DNA from: Epiperipatus broadwayi
Taxonomy: Eukaryota > Onychophora > Udeonychophora > Euonychophora > Peripatidae
NCBI GenBank assembly: GCA_028023455.1
Contig: JAQFVV010012396.1
Coordinates: 4,876,085 to 4,940,084, forward strand
Direction of reading: 5' to 3'
Length of the DNA stretch: 64,000 nucleotides
The position numbers and the translations under genes are program-made. Under the pieces are notes generated by a model. The model did no database searches, was not told the origin of the DNA, and saw only the letters and a list, made by a program, of their open reading frames with translations. This document shows, in pieces, positions 1 through 14,200 of this stretch (position 1 is its first letter; each line of letters begins with the position of its first letter).

Positions 1-1998
1 AGAGTTAATGAAACAAGGAAATGCTTTGGGTTTTGAAAATCTAGATATGGCCATCCTACTTTTTGTGGTTTGAATCAAAAAATCACAAAACAGGTTTTAC
101 AATAAAAAGATCTAAGAATATTTTTAATTGCATCATACATTGATTCAAAGTCATTTAGGAATAGTATTAAGAATTTATGTTCACATCCTGGATTTAAACC
201 ACAATATAATACTGATAGAATTAAAATTATTTTTTTTAAAAATTAGAAAACACTGAAGCAAAAATAAATAGACCACTCATAAATAGGTGATATTTTCAAA
301 TAAAAAAAATGCAAACATAAATTAAAGAAAAAGATGGACATTGTTAAAAGAAATTTAAAAGAATAAATATTAAAGGTAAAATGGTATAAAATATTAAGCA
401 CTAAAAAGAGCATTGAGAATTCTATCAATGAAAAAATTACTAAGATAAAACAGTAAAAAATAAAAATACTGTGAAAAATAGAAATAGTTTAAGAAAGTGT
501 AAAAGATAAAGTTATGCAAACTTAATAAAAGTAAAATGCAAGAAATAAAAATAAATTTTAAAAATGTAATAAAAAAAAGTTTAGATGGAAAAATGAAAGT
601 TAACAAAATAAAGCTTTAATGGGGGAAAGTGGCAAATTATATTAGAAGCTACAAAAATTGGTGTAATAAAATATAAAATGATTTGCATGATACAAATACA
701 ATTTTATCTGCATTAATTAAAAATATAACATAATAAACTTACAGAGAGGTCAAGTGACATTTGAGTATCAAATCGGTAGCTGATTACAATTCCACTCAAT
801 TAATCAAAGTGACATGTTTGGTTTTTTTATTTGTTTTTTTAATAGGTTTTTCCATCTGAAAATTTATCCATAAACATTTAGCTTATTAATTACTCCACAG
901 CATAAAAATCAGAAAAATGAAGATAAATTAAAATATAAAATAATCAACATAAGAGTTTCAAAAGATTTAAAAGAGAAGACTGGAAAATGATAAAATTCTA
1001 ATTACATTGATGATAAGTAAAAGAGAACATAATTTGTAGAAATTATGTTAGCAATATAATTTATAACTGAGTAGAGAAACCAATACTTTGCCTTTTGCAA
1101 GTTGTTTTAAGAATGCATTAAAATGTGTGAGTTTTAGAATGATGAATTTAATCTCAAAAGTTGGTAAAAGTTTTGATTTGTTTTTTAAATAAATTAGACA
1201 TGTTTTTATCTTAAAACAAATACCATTGAAAACAATTTACAAAAATGAAAGAATGTTGATATTATTTCTTAATTTGTCTACTGCTAGTTAAAAAAGAAAA
1301 GAGATATTACAGAGTGCTTTAGAAGAATAAAAAAAAGGGTAATAAATTATGTAGATAATTTATTTAAAAAAAGAATAAAACAATACATGTTTAAAATATA
1401 TATTGAAAAAATAGAAAGGATTGAAAAGTTGATTAAAATAAGGTGTTGAGTCTCATAATCTGAACATAACTAATAATAATAAAATATTTTACTTTCATTC
1501 ACAATAATGTGATTCATACAACTGTTTGTAATGTCATGATTTGTTTTTCAAGTCTGGCCAGATGAATTTGAAAAATTTTTCAGGCACAAACAATCTTATA
1601 ACTCCCTACCTGCCTAGTGTGAAGCTTATAGATAACCCAACTATTCCACTAGTAGTAATTAATAAGTTTATATCTAGCTAATTACCGTAAATCTAAGTTG
1701 ATCAGATAAATTTGATGCACTAATTTTAAAAAACCACCATAATAAGATATGGCTTTCATTAGTAAAGGAAGTGTTTCACTTCTACAGATACTGAAGTCAT
1801 GCTTTTCCATTATCTTTTTAACTCAACCTTATACTTAATTAAATTTTTATTTTTCTTCTCTCAAATGAACATCAATCACAATAAATTTTAAAACTTTTTT
1901 TCATTTTAATCTTTAAAATTTTTACTGTCCAATTTTTATAATACCCTTTGACAAATTAACACTGTTTCTCTATATATAAGTCATTGCTTATGCATCCT
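1..1998. other. AT-rich DNA without recognisable genes
   Basis: Both strands hold only short, low-complexity open frames made of Phe, Leu, Ile and Lys. I see no domain, tRNA, repeat pair or promoter that I can support. Confidence 0.7.
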
Positions 1999-2157
1999 AT
2001 TTTTCTCCCTCCCTCTCTCTCTTTCTGTCTACCTCTCTCTTCTACTCTCTCTTCTCCTCCCTCTCATTCTTTCTCTTCCTTTTTTCTTTCCTCTTTCTTT
2101 GTCCTCTCCTCTCTCCTTCATTATTTCTCTGTCTCTCTCTCCCTCCTTTCACTCATC
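1999..2157. repeat. Polypyrimidine (CT-rich) tract
   Basis: About 155 bases of almost pure C and T on the plus strand, built of CTCT, CCCT and TTCT runs. A short open frame through it (Ser/Leu/Pro-rich) is an artefact of composition. It lies just upstream of an RTE 3' fragment. Confidence 0.8.
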
Positions 2158-2204
2158 ATTATCTCTTACACATAGACAAATACAATTTATACATATATAT
2201 GTGT

Positions 2205-2765
2205 GTGTATTTTTGGAAACATAATGGATGAAATTAATCATAGAATGAAACTTGGTTGGAGTGCTTTGGGTAGAAATGACTTGATACTAAAAGGAAATAT
2301 GTCTATATGTTTGAAAAGGAAGGTTTTTAATAAATGTATTTTACCAGTTTTTACTAATGGATCTGAGACTTGGACACTTAATAGAAGAGTAATATAGAGA
2401 CTTCAGACCACTCAATAAGTATGGAGAGATGGATGTTGAGAGTAACAAAAAGAGATCGAAAATGCAATATATGGGTAAGAGAACAAACAGGTGGTACTGA
2501 CCTCATTGAAAAAATTAAAAGACTGAAGTAGAGTGGGTCGGACATACTGCTAAAAGAGATGATAACAGATGTACAATTGAAATCTTAAACTGGATTCCAA
2601 GAGATTGTAAAAGACCCAGAAAAAGACCACATGTGAGATGGATGGATGAAATAAGAAAGTATGCAGGGGTGATGTGGAGAAGAGAAGTTAAAAATCGAAG
2701 AAGATGTATTGAACTTGGAGAGACCCTCATCCTGCAGTGGATTGATAATGTTTGATGATGATGGT
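2205..2765 (+). mobile_element. 5'-truncated RTE-type LINE, 3' end
   Basis: Reading across several frameshifts gives the C-terminal end of the RTE-clade ORF2 protein. In order: GSETWTLN, then ERWMLRVTKRDR, then a W..GH.A.RDDNR segment, then KRPRKRPHVRW.DEI, then a final basic W...LGET...QW segment and a stop near 2752. The 3' end runs straight into a short GATGATG repeat, the usual 3' tail of this type. In-frame stops and shifts make it a dead copy. Two other fragments of the same family lie at 19.7 kb (minus) and 40.2 kb (plus). Confidence 0.8.
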
Positions 2766-4999
2766 AAATGTAGTTTTACTAATTCATATTAAAAAACAAC
2801 TATAAATATTAAACCTCTCACTTCTTTTTATAGTGATAATGTTAAATAAATCATCCGACATTAAACACCATGTCCTGAAATCCTTATCTAGAAATATGTC
2901 TCATTCTTTGTACTGCAAATATTAAATACATTAACGTGTGTATTTAATATCACCATAAAAGAATAATATATATTTCTGTTTTTTATTACCTTGATAATAG
3001 ATGATTTATTAAAACTCTAAAATTGGGATGGAAAAATAAATTTATAACTTACTAAGAAATAGAATATTTAATAATCACCAATGTCACATGGTCACCATAG
3101 CCTATTGCCTTCTGTGGTTTGATGCAATGGAAGATTGGAAGCCCTGCAGTTCAAGGCTTATAATCATGGCCCAGACCTCTGTTACTTTCAATACTTCACA
3201 TAAACTTCCGAACAATAAATGATTCAATTACTTTAATACGCTGTTGCTTTAATCTAACGTATCTTCAAACAAAGGGTTTAATATATATATCTGAAAAAAA
3301 AAGAGAGAGGTAAAATGATTTTAAGTTAATCTTTTGTTCAGCCTTTATCCAGGAAGCTGACAATCAATTTTTCTAATGTGCTATCTATTCATATACAATA
3401 ACTAATTATTTATCTTTTGGCCATAATGCTCTTCTATTTTCAATGCTGCTGAGAATTTTCAGTTGTAAATGGTATTTTATATCATCAATCCATTAACTCA
3501 AAAGTATGAAAGATTAATTTTAATATAATCATTTTTAGTAAATTGGAAATATAAACCTTAGAAAAATATTATAATTAATAATAAACGAAAGGTTTGATAG
3601 TATTAAAAAAAAATATTCTGCCAATTATTTTTTATGTTCCTCACATTAGATTATCATATTAATTAATGAGTTTTAAAAAAGTTATAAATAAATAATTAGT
3701 TTTAAATGCAATAGTTATGACATTTATAAATATATTTTAATAGATTTTTTTTTAAAAAAAAATATCATTTCTAAAAAAAATTAATTAAAGAATGTAATAA
3801 CTGATATATTTTTCAGGTCGCAAATATAGCCTATTTTCTTTCAAGTTATTAGCCTATAACCACATGTAACTAGGCATCTTATTGTAGTCAGCATATAGAT
3901 ATTTAAAGATTATTAAAAATGAATATCTCATATCATTATGCAATTGTCAGATAAGTGTCTATCCACTGATTGTAAAATAAGTTTATACGATTGTATATAC
4001 CTTGGGTCACTAGTTGAAGGGATGAAAAGAGTGTCCTATGTACTAGTGAAATAAAGTTTTAATTTAATTTTTCTGATTTTCTTTTATAATTTATTTCATC
4101 TCTAAAACTATTTATTGTTTTTTTTTTATCACTACCATCACTTATCTACTAAACAACGTTATTCTTAAGAATAAAATTTTTTAATGTTACTTTAATTTTA
4201 TATGACAAAATTTAAATTTTTTAACGTACTATATAAATTTAAATTTTATTTTATAGGCACTTATTATATTATGTTACACTAATATAGTTCAAAATATTTT
4301 TACACTCTTCCTTTCCTAGCAGTGTCATATCAAAAAAAAAACTCAAGTGTATTTTCTTCAATACTAACTTCAAACTTATTTTAGATTTTCTTATTCTTCT
4401 TATTATTTTTTTTTAGAATCAATTTTTTAGAAAATAAAATTTAACTTATATATAGTATTTTTTGTTCAGAATTTCTTTTTTGTCCCATCTTTATATTTAT
4501 TTGTCTCCTTCTCTTTATCATTGTATTACAGTGTTAGATTAGCAGATACTGCAACTATTATCCTTGGATCATGTTCCAGATCTTTTGCTACCAATGCTTG
4601 AATTTCTTGTGAATTCCTATGTAATGAACTATTCAATTAATATTATGATTATGTAGACTGTGTGAAAAAAAGTAAGGGGTGCATGCAAATTTCAAATCTT
4701 GATTTCTTGTGCCCTAATAAGTAATAATAATAATAACAGCAACAATGACAATAATAATGTTGAATGGCCACTAGGGGGTGAAGTATATATAACTTCATTT
4801 GGAGCGTCTTGGTTAAATTTCAATAATCATCATTGATTAATACATATTTAAAAAATTAGCATTACATTTATTCTACTATAACAAAGATAAATAAAACAAT
4901 TGATATAGAACTTAAACTAATATTTAGATTGGAAGAAAGACTCTGATCATATTGTATGGCCATTCCTATAGAAAAGAAATTCAATCATTCAAGGTTTAT
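2766..4999. other. AT-rich DNA, no gene seen
   Basis: Only short frames and A/T runs. A small (TAA)n-like stretch lies near 4720-4760. I see no inverted repeat or coding similarity I can support. Confidence 0.6.
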
Positions 5000-7900
5000 G
5001 TATGCAAATGCTGATAAAACTTTTTTTAATTAATAAAACATATCAAGTTGTAGCAAATAATCACAATAATAATATCAGTAAAAAAAATCAGCCTACAACC
5101 TTCTGATTTCTTCGTTCAATTATTAATTGATGTTAACAAACTTGATTTATAAGTGCAATCACTGAACTCAAAAGATAACAATATCCAACAAACTTGGAAT
5201 GACAAACAACTGAACATCAATAGTGGAGAAATTTAAATCTATGATCCCAAAACATTTATTTGACTTGTTACAAAGTTTTTCACAGATAATTCATCACCAG
5301 CATACATTTATCATTATACCAATTTCAAAAAGATTTTCTACATAAAGCATTAAATATGCACAACCTGTGGAACATTTCACCATATAGCACAACATCTTAA
5401 TTCAAGATACATAGTTATTGCATAATTAAAAACAAAAAAAACTTTTCATCTAAATAAATAAAAGTGATGACTTCTATCAGCTAATGAAACCATTTGGAGT
5501 GATCATAAGATTTCTACAAACTTATTTAAAGTATACACCTGTTCCAGTATATACTTCAACAATCTTCCTATTTAAATAATGAATTAGGGAAGTGGTGCTA
5601 CTGTTAATGAATCATATATTCAAACCTTAATGCTTTCACTGCAGACAAAAGGCCTCTAAATTACTTTTTCTACAATATGACATGATTTCCACCACCTCAC
5701 ACTAATGCCCAAATTCAAAATATACAAGAAACAACTAACACAATTGTCATATAAGGAAATATAAACATCTTCTAGATAATATTTTTCTCATTATAGCTAA
5801 AAATAAAATTCATCAACTAGCTAACACAACAAGCATAAAGCCAGCCATAGATCGAAACAAACATGATAATGAAACTCATAAAGCTGCACAATTTCTAACA
5901 CTCAATAAAACATCATCTGACATCATGGGCTCAAAAGAAAACTCTGGATGATTTTAAAATAAGAATTAGAGATTGCAGATAGTATCATGAAACTGAACCT
6001 GATCTTTCTTCAGAAGAGAATCATGCTATTATCAAGGATATAATTTCACCATCTTTTTCTTTGGAGAACAAAAAAACACAATTACTGTGAGCTCAATCAC
6101 CCAAAAAAAACAGAAGTTGTTAATGTTAATTTTATCTATGACTTTCAAATCAATAACCTAGGATTTTTAGTTTTTTTAATTATCTCACCAGACTAACCTA
6201 AAATATTAATAACAAGGTAATAATCATTGCAACAAAATATTTCTTCTTAGGTCTACTTGAAACTTAATACATTGGCCCATCTAAATACCTCCAAAACGGG
6301 GGCTTCCCAACTTTTTCTCAATCATTCATCTCACCAACAATGGAAACCACTTTAATTATAATTAAATATTACTTTTTCAAATCGTTCTATATGTTATATA
6401 TGTCATTCTACATCATACAGTAATAATTTTGAATATTGTCTTTGTTTATATAACCCTGGGTTTTAAATTAACACCGACTCTAAACTTCTTTTTTTTTTGC
6501 AACTTAATGAAATTCATGCATACTGGTAGCAAATTTTACCATGAGTTATGGAGTTTTTATTTCTAGGTGGATCGACAGATTAGTCTTACTACAGATGAAT
6601 GATAAAAACATCTTACTTAATAATTCATAAAAGATTAGTCTTATTATAGATGAATGATAAAACCATCTTAGCTAATAATTCATAAAAAAATGCACATCAT
6701 TAATAGACAATTTATTTTTTCTCAATGTTCAAAACTTCATATTTCTATGATCACTTACCCTTAATAGTGTCTGTTAACCTTAAACTACCCCAAAAGCCTT
6801 AATTTCATAGTGACAAAACAATTTTAATTCTTCCAAATAACAGCACAGAATTCCTATTTAAGAAATATATATTAAATTTTTTAAACTCAGCAAATTATAA
6901 TTAAATTTCATACAAACCTGGATCAAATTTATTAATATATTTTCATTCACTATCAATCATATCATCAAAACTAACCATACTATTAAAACTAAGCCCTGGT
7001 TGACAACATTATTGGCACTTATAGATGAGCTATAGAAAAAATGATTAATTCAAAATCATTCGATAATGACAATATAGAAATAAGATCCCTAAGAATCTAG
7101 CATAAATTTGCATGTTAAACACTTAGACAATATTTAACACTAAAGTAAAAAATGTCTAATCAAACCTCATTTATGATCAAAAATCTAAATTATGTCTGAT
7201 GGAACTTAGGACAAACCCAATTGTCAATTGTACCAAATACTGAAGACATAATATATACAGATGATAATACGTTATATCCATATTTCAACATTACAAGAGC
7301 AAACTATTAAAAAGAGAAGTTATTCAACCTTATCTAATCTTTCTCAGGCAATCTGAAAACACTCCCTTCTTTACATCAGAAAATCATGTCATCATGGAAA
7401 ATCTCATTTCATTTTTAACCCATTTAAATCAGTTTACAAAAAATTATCTTGAAAAATGGCTAATTAAATACTTAAACAGTCTATCATAATCATGGAATTT
7501 ACCCAATAACTTGTATATCTTCTGCAAAATATTAAAAAAAAAATATTCACTTAAAAATCTTAGACCTATAATAATGGTTCCCTAGAAAGTGAAATTATTG
7601 ATCAACATTAAAAGACAAATATCAGTCATACATGCGCAAAAAAAAGATGCCTTAACAAATCAATCAGCCATTTTTATTTAAAATGATCATAAACACAGTA
7701 AAAGAAAAGAAAAAATATAGTTCATTAGTAATTTAGCAAGATATTTTAATGCCACATTCATAAATTTAAATTTTACTCCAGTCTTCATTCCACAGTCTTC
7801 ATTCCACATTACTCAGTAACACAAGGATCACCACTAAGTTCCTTTTTTTACTATATATTTCAACCATCCTACTGTTATATATTAAGAAAGAATTACCAGG

Positions 7901-9525
7901 AATATATATGCCAGAAATCCAAATTCAGCATCTCAGTCATCACATATATGGAAGATATATGTCTTTCTGCCAACACCTAAGCAAATTCCCAAATTACAAA
8001 GAAATCTGGCCAACTTTACTATGAATTATAAAATAGAATTTAACAAGGGCAAATTATGTGCTTATCAATCAATACAGCAAAAACATATAAACAACACTTT
8101 AAAGTGAACTTAAATCCCTTTCTCAGATTCTTCATTTATTTAGGTAACTCATCAATGTGATGCCTAAGACAACAAAAAGTCAAAACATAATAAACTCACT
8201 AAGTAGTATCTATCTTTCTATTCAAAACTTTATTTTTAACATCATTATTTGTTTTAAGAAATTTCACATTTCTTACTAGTAATAGTTACTGAACTATACA
8301 AAAAAATATTTAAAAAATATATATTCTCAACTAAAAAGGTTTCTTAGGGAGAAATGTACAGCAAGCTATCACACACCATAAAATATAACAATCACTAATT
8401 ATTAGTGGACCTGGATTACATATGACTAATACATTCAGAATTCAATAAACAGTAAATCAAATTATTCCCAAACCTATTTGAAACATTAAATATTATGCCC
8501 ACTGACAAATTATCAACAATCCTTAAATTTTGGAGAAATCTCATTCTTCCACCATTTCACTCAATACCTAACTTTGATCTAACTTTTTTCCATTCCCAAA
8601 TTTAAATATTGCACAATATTTAGTCTCATTTAATCCTCTTCTTCAAATTTTGAACATTAAATAATATTTAATGTAAACAACTGATAAAAAAAATCTGGTG
8701 ACATGAATCTAAATAACTGGACTTTCTCATCAAAATAAATTTATAATTTCTATTATACTTCATTTTACAGACACAGATGACAATACAAGAATGCAGCCTT
8801 TGTCATAAACATACTAAAAACCAATATAATCTTTTCCTTAAATGTATAAGCCTTGATAACATATGCAAAGCAATACATAATCCTTTAACAACTCCAAATA
8901 CAATGTTAATATCCTATTCCAAAAATTCAGCCAAGGAATATGTGCAAACATTCATGCTAGCATCCTTTGTACTATATGCTCTCTGATTGCACTAGATGCA
9001 AATTCATGTATGACTACACTCCCAGAAACCAAACAAATATCTTCTGGAATAAATTGAAAACCATCAACAAAAAAAATAAGAAACTATCATCCAACACAGT
9101 GTTTGAAGCAACCTGATGCATAATGGGACATTGTGAAACCATAATAAAATATAATTATATTAAAATGACAGTTGAAACAATGGAAAATCATCAAGACTAA
9201 GCAAAATATATTCAAAAGAACTCTTTTTTACTTAATTAATTTATAAATTGTTACTGTAAACACTCATGTATGTAATAACAATAATGTAAAACAAGTCAAG
9301 CATTGGTGGTTAAGTAGTCAGCACAGCCACCTTACAAGCAGTTGTTATGGATTCACTTCCCAACTGATGCTTTGACACATGAAAAAAAAAAAATTTAAAA
9401 CCACATTTCTTAATCTGTATCTTCTCATAGATGTTCCCTTGCTACCCTATCAATGTGATTTAAGTCTCATGTAACATATTCTTATTGATCAATAAATGCC
9501 TTTGAAATATAATAATAATAACATA
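5000..9525 (+). mobile_element. Heavily decayed LINE (EN/RT type), copy A
   Basis: Read on the plus strand, ignoring many stops and shifts, a non-LTR reverse transcriptase can be followed. Motif B reads VTQGSPLS at 7820-7842; the catalytic box reads YMED in place of YADD/YMDD at 7945-7956. The 125-base spacing equals that of copy C at 13.1 kb. A C..C...H...C-like segment (CSLCHKHTKNQYNLFLKC) at about 8790-8850 resembles the C-terminal zinc ribbon of many LINE ORF2 proteins. The copy appears to end near 9521 in CCTTTGAAATATAATAAT, shared with the fragment ending at 10.13 kb. The 5' boundary is a guess: before about 7.2 kb the reading is too broken to assign domains. A tRNA-Gly SINE is inserted at 9300. 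Confidence 0.5.
9300..9393 (+). mobile_element. tRNA-Gly-derived SINE, copy 1
   Basis: Begins GCATTGGTGG like a tRNA-Gly 5' end, continues through a degenerate A box and anticodon region, and ends with the family-specific TTTGACACATGA followed by an A tract. It sits inside the 3' part of LINE copy A. The B box is mutated (GGATTCACTTC). A target duplication is not clear. Confidence 0.65.
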
Positions 9526-9539
9526 TTGACTTTCTTATA

Positions 9540-10135
9540 AAAATTCACTTAGAAGCTTTACCTATTCTACATTTCTACAGGTATATAAGAAATTTCAAAA
9601 GTGTGGATGAGTATGGCAATTTTCCCCACAAAGACACTGAAAGGTAGCTATCACATTTTTAGTGCACTTGCTTTAACTATATTCACAGAACAATTTCACT
9701 GTAATTTTAAAAATTCATAGTATAAGATTGACTTATTCCTTCAAGGCTTTGGACAAGGTGTACACATCTTTGATTTTTTTTGCACAATGTGTACCTAGAT
9801 GCAGCCTTCTATACCTTCTGGAATAAACTGAAATCATTAAAGAAATTATATTCAGAATCCATATATAAAACCACAGAAGCCCTTTTAAATTTACATCTAA
9901 TATCAAGCAAGCTGTGACTCTTATTATCATCAACTAATATTACTATTGATCTATTGATTTGGAGTTCATCACAGAACTATAAAAGTACACAATTTAAAAC
10001 TACATAATTGATACAAGATATTTAATAAAATAAAGCTACTCCCCTTTTGATGTGGATATATTTAATGTAACAATGTAAATTGACTTAATCTTTAATATTT
10101 ATTAATAAAATCCTTTGAAATGTAATAATTATAAA
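9540..10135 (+). mobile_element. LINE 3' fragment, copy B
   Basis: Contains a segment (YTFWNKLKSLKK near 9810-9845) matching one in copy A (FWNKLKTINKK near 9045), and ends in the shared 3' motif CCTTTGAAATGTAATAATTA near 10110-10130. This makes it a second 5'-truncated insertion of the same family, or a duplicated tail. Confidence 0.45.
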
Positions 10136-10583
10136 AGTGATGATGATGATAATGTTAATAATACTAATGTTAAACAGCTCCACAGTTGTTTATCTACCAA
10201 CAACCCAGATAAAAAGCTCCAGTTTTGTTTGCTTAAAATTTATTCAAAGCTTTCATTAACAAAGTAAAATTCTTATCACTAATTACAACTGTTTGTCTTC
10301 TATTGCTTGATAACTCATTTATCAAATTTGTTTAAATTTGGCATTTAAAAATTACAAAATAATTAATTTGTCTAAAGATAATTTACTGATTAATATGGCA
10401 ACTGAGCTGTCACATGACCAGATCTGGCACCGATTTTACTAATATTGTAATTCCAAAGTTCAAAGATAATACAAACAGATGCTAATCTTGGTTAAAAATA
10501 ATGCTATATCAGTAGCAATGTGAACAAAAATTCAATAGTTGTAAATAACAAAAGTAACAATATTTCAAAAACTTCTAAATTTC

Positions 10584-10914
10584 GCAGAGGCTATACTCTC
10601 CATACAGTAACGCTGCCAGTGCAAGCCTAATCAATTGATGCAACAAGTTTTGTGCATAAAATCCCTATCAGATTCTAATATCTAAGTGCAGTGCTCTCAG
10701 ATTCAAGGCTCCTCAGTGATGAAAACCACAATCTAGAAACTAGTCTGGAGGTATTGGATGAGTATACACTAAATAGGGATTTTAATCACAAACTTTCTTG
10801 CATCCATTGATTACTCTGGCTTGCATTGATGGTGTTAAAGTATGGAGAGCTCAGTCTGTATGTAAACAGCTTGTGTAATCATAATAAATGGTGATCATGT
10901 GATGTTTAGTGGTT
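10584..10914 (+). mobile_element. Hammerhead foldback element, family I, copy 1
   Basis: The left end (ACTCTCCATACAGTA) and right end (GTATGGAGAG) are inverted copies; the element then continues into the family 3' end GTGATCATGTGATGTTTAG. The plus strand carries a degenerate hammerhead at 10701-10760. No convincing target duplication was found, so the ends are placed by comparison with the other copies. Confidence 0.65.
10701..10760 (+). ncRNA. Degenerate hammerhead ribozyme motif (family I)
   Basis: Core GTGATGA (C3 changed to G), a weak stem II, then GAAAC, a TA loop and GTC. The flanking arms CTCC.../TGGAGG can still pair as stem I. It is aligned base for base with the better-preserved motifs at 47.7 and 48.2 kb. 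Confidence 0.5.
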
Positions 10915-11299
10915 TAAAATCAATTCTGCACTTGTAATTTCACTAACAGTGAGTTCCAAAGTTCAAAAACACATCTTAATGTTATTAATAACCCTCAATA
11001 GATCAAAAGTAAAAATAATGATAATCTGATAGATGTTAATAAAAGTTAACAATTTTTCAACTATTCCCAAGTCAGGTCCAAGATATAGAACAACCACTGC
11101 TAGTGACATCAGGGAACTGGACTTCTGCATCCAAGAAGCACAATTCCTCCCTCTACAGTTTGGAATATAGATACTCTTAAGATAATCAATGATAAGTGCA
11201 ATAATTCAATCTCAATAGTATTGTTTGCAACTTTTAAAAGATTTTTTCCACTTGATCCATAATTCTATCTGCTACAGACATCAATATATCTTTATATAA

Positions 11300-14200
11300 A
11301 ATTTCCTAGGCAATTACTATTTGACACAATATTCTTGCATTAGCTATGGGATACCATTGCACATATTGCTGACATCTGAATCCCAGGTATTTGATAAATG
11401 AGTTCATATAGACCCACACAGAGAGACCGATTTCAAGCACAAATAAAATCATTTGAAAACTTTGCCTTAATTACAGTGGATCCAAATCACTACAGGGTTT
11501 TTCTGTCTTATCCAGGGACACATATTCACCATCAACTGGAACTGGTAGTGTTAACACTCCCAGATGCTCATTCTCATTATTCAAGATTATTTATATAGAA
11601 TCAGATCTTTTAATTACCACATTTCACAGCTCCTTTATAACACTAGATATTATATTTGTAAATATTCTTCTTGGTCCTATTGTTATTTCAACCATTATTT
11701 TGACAATATACTCTTTGCTTACCTCTTTCCCTCATACAATTGTATTAATGGAAATTTTAAAGTCGATTGTCAATCATTCATGTTAAAATGACTTCATCTA
11801 AAAACCTTTCAATGTATGAGTAGTCAAGGCTTTCTGCTTTACAATTCTATCACATTCCATAATAAGCAGCAATGCATCACTTATTGATACTTTGCTTTTA
11901 ATGACATTCTACATCACTTAATTCATCTTGACTTTAATCCTATTCCTTTCAACTGACCACTCTGAACAATCTCTCATCCTGAATTTCAATAAACCAGATA
12001 TCACAACCACTCATTTCATCTAATATATCACAGAGTTCTTATTCTCTGAAATGTATATTATGTTGTAGAAATTGGAACAAATGAAACTTCATTCAGTCCA
12101 AAGATATCTTACTGTTATACATATAATATCATTCAAAATCCAACATTTCACACTTAGTTCACCTCTACCTTTCCAATTTCTGGCATTCACCTCTACCTTT
12201 CCAACTTTTGGCATTGGTCAATGAGTTTCCTAAACAGATTATACTAATCCCAACCAACTTAAAGAATATCTCACCATTAAGAAAAAAGGATTTATCTTGC
12301 TCATCAACACACAAGGACCCAGGGATGTATTTTCTGGGCTGTGGACCACCCATCTACACCAAAAGTCCCTAATGCATTCCAAGATGTTAGAAGTATGTGT
12401 GCATGATATAACATAATTAATCCTATATACCAATATTTCTAGCAAAGATTACAAATCCACAATGCATTCACACTACCTTCAGACTTATTTGGACAACCTG
12501 ATACTGATACTCCATTCAAAACCATATAATTTTCTGACAAGCTTGCCACCATAAATAACTCATGTCACCCAGGCTTTTGTTTTTGCTCACCTTAGGCACT
12601 TTACTACCTTAAACCTCTGTGACTTGACAAATTATATGTACCAAAGGATATATGACATCAAAGTTCTATATCCAATCTCAGTTGTACTATTTACCAAGAA
12701 ACTAGGATTACTCTCTACTCTTACCAAACAGTCCAGTTTTCATGTGGTCACTGGGAATTAAGAAACTGGAAAATGTTGTAAAGGATCATCTAAAGTCACT
12801 CACATGCAGTTCTCAAAAAGGCTCTTTTACCATACAGTCCATTCTGATGTTTAAAGACATCTTGAACTCAGTTCAAGACTGAAAAAATACTCTGATTGTA
12901 GTTGATCTAGATATAAAGTGGAAGTACACTGCTTTACTTAATTATCAACTTATTGCAGAGTAGAGAGATACATATCACTATCAATGGGAAAAGTTCACAA
13001 TCATTCATCCCTACACAATTCATCTGGAAGTACACTGCTTTACTTAATTATCAACTTATTGCAGAGTAGAGAGAGACATATCACTATCAATGGGAAAAGT
13101 TCACAATCATTCATCCCTACACAATTCATCTCCCAAGGCTCACCTCTTAGTACACTGCTCTTTATGTTCTATATAAATCCCCTATTAAAGCATATACAGC
13201 ATATATTTACAGGCATCCAAATTATATATACTCATCAATACATTCTATTCCATAGCATACATGGATGATGTCACTGTCTTCATGCCATCTTGTAAGCATC
13301 TTCTCATATTGAAAAGCATTTCCAGGCAATATAGTAATATATATAAACTTAGATTTAACATGATTAAAACAGCAGCATTGTTTATATACACCAAGAAACC
13401 ATCAAATATTCCAAGGAAAGGCACCCCATTTTTAGGCTTCACATTTTACATAAATGCACTTGCAATGAATAACACCTTACAAAACAACTTTAAAGAAAAT
13501 GCCATATGGATTACAAACTCTCTCTTCAAAGCATATCTCTCCCTTTTTGTAAAATGTGCCTATTTAATATACTCATGATGACTAAGATTACATATCATTT
13601 GCCCATTGTTAAATTTTCAAAATCATTTAATTCTGTCATCTCTTTCTCTGCAATAAGCTACTATGGGATAGCAAGATGGTTTCAATCTCATATAAGAGAC
13701 TTAGTTTACCACCCATTAATTATTAATGGTCTGAACCTCTATAGTATCCAAGTGTTGCAGATCCAAAGAAACATAAATTCTATTGCATCAATTGTTCAAA
13801 ACATTCTAACACTTTGATCACTGTTATAAATAATTCCTACTGATAGCCCTTCCACTCTCTCAGCTTCATTTCTCACCACAGTTTACCAATTGATCCTATA
13901 AGCATTCAACTGATCAACCTTCCCTAACTAATAAATATACATACTGGCAATTATATACCATACTATATCTAGAAGCCAACAAAAAATTTTATTCTTTCCA
14001 TACTTCAAAATATGGTCTCAGTAGATCTTTTTTTCCTAGTTTGTCTTAACCTATATGTATTGCTAATGTCACATTTTCTCTGGTATAACCATCTATATAA
14101 AAATATAAATCCATTCCGCACCTTATGCCATGTCACAGAAAAAATTCAACAACACCTCTTCTAGGAGTGTCAAGCCCTCAATAACAGGAGTATCATGCTA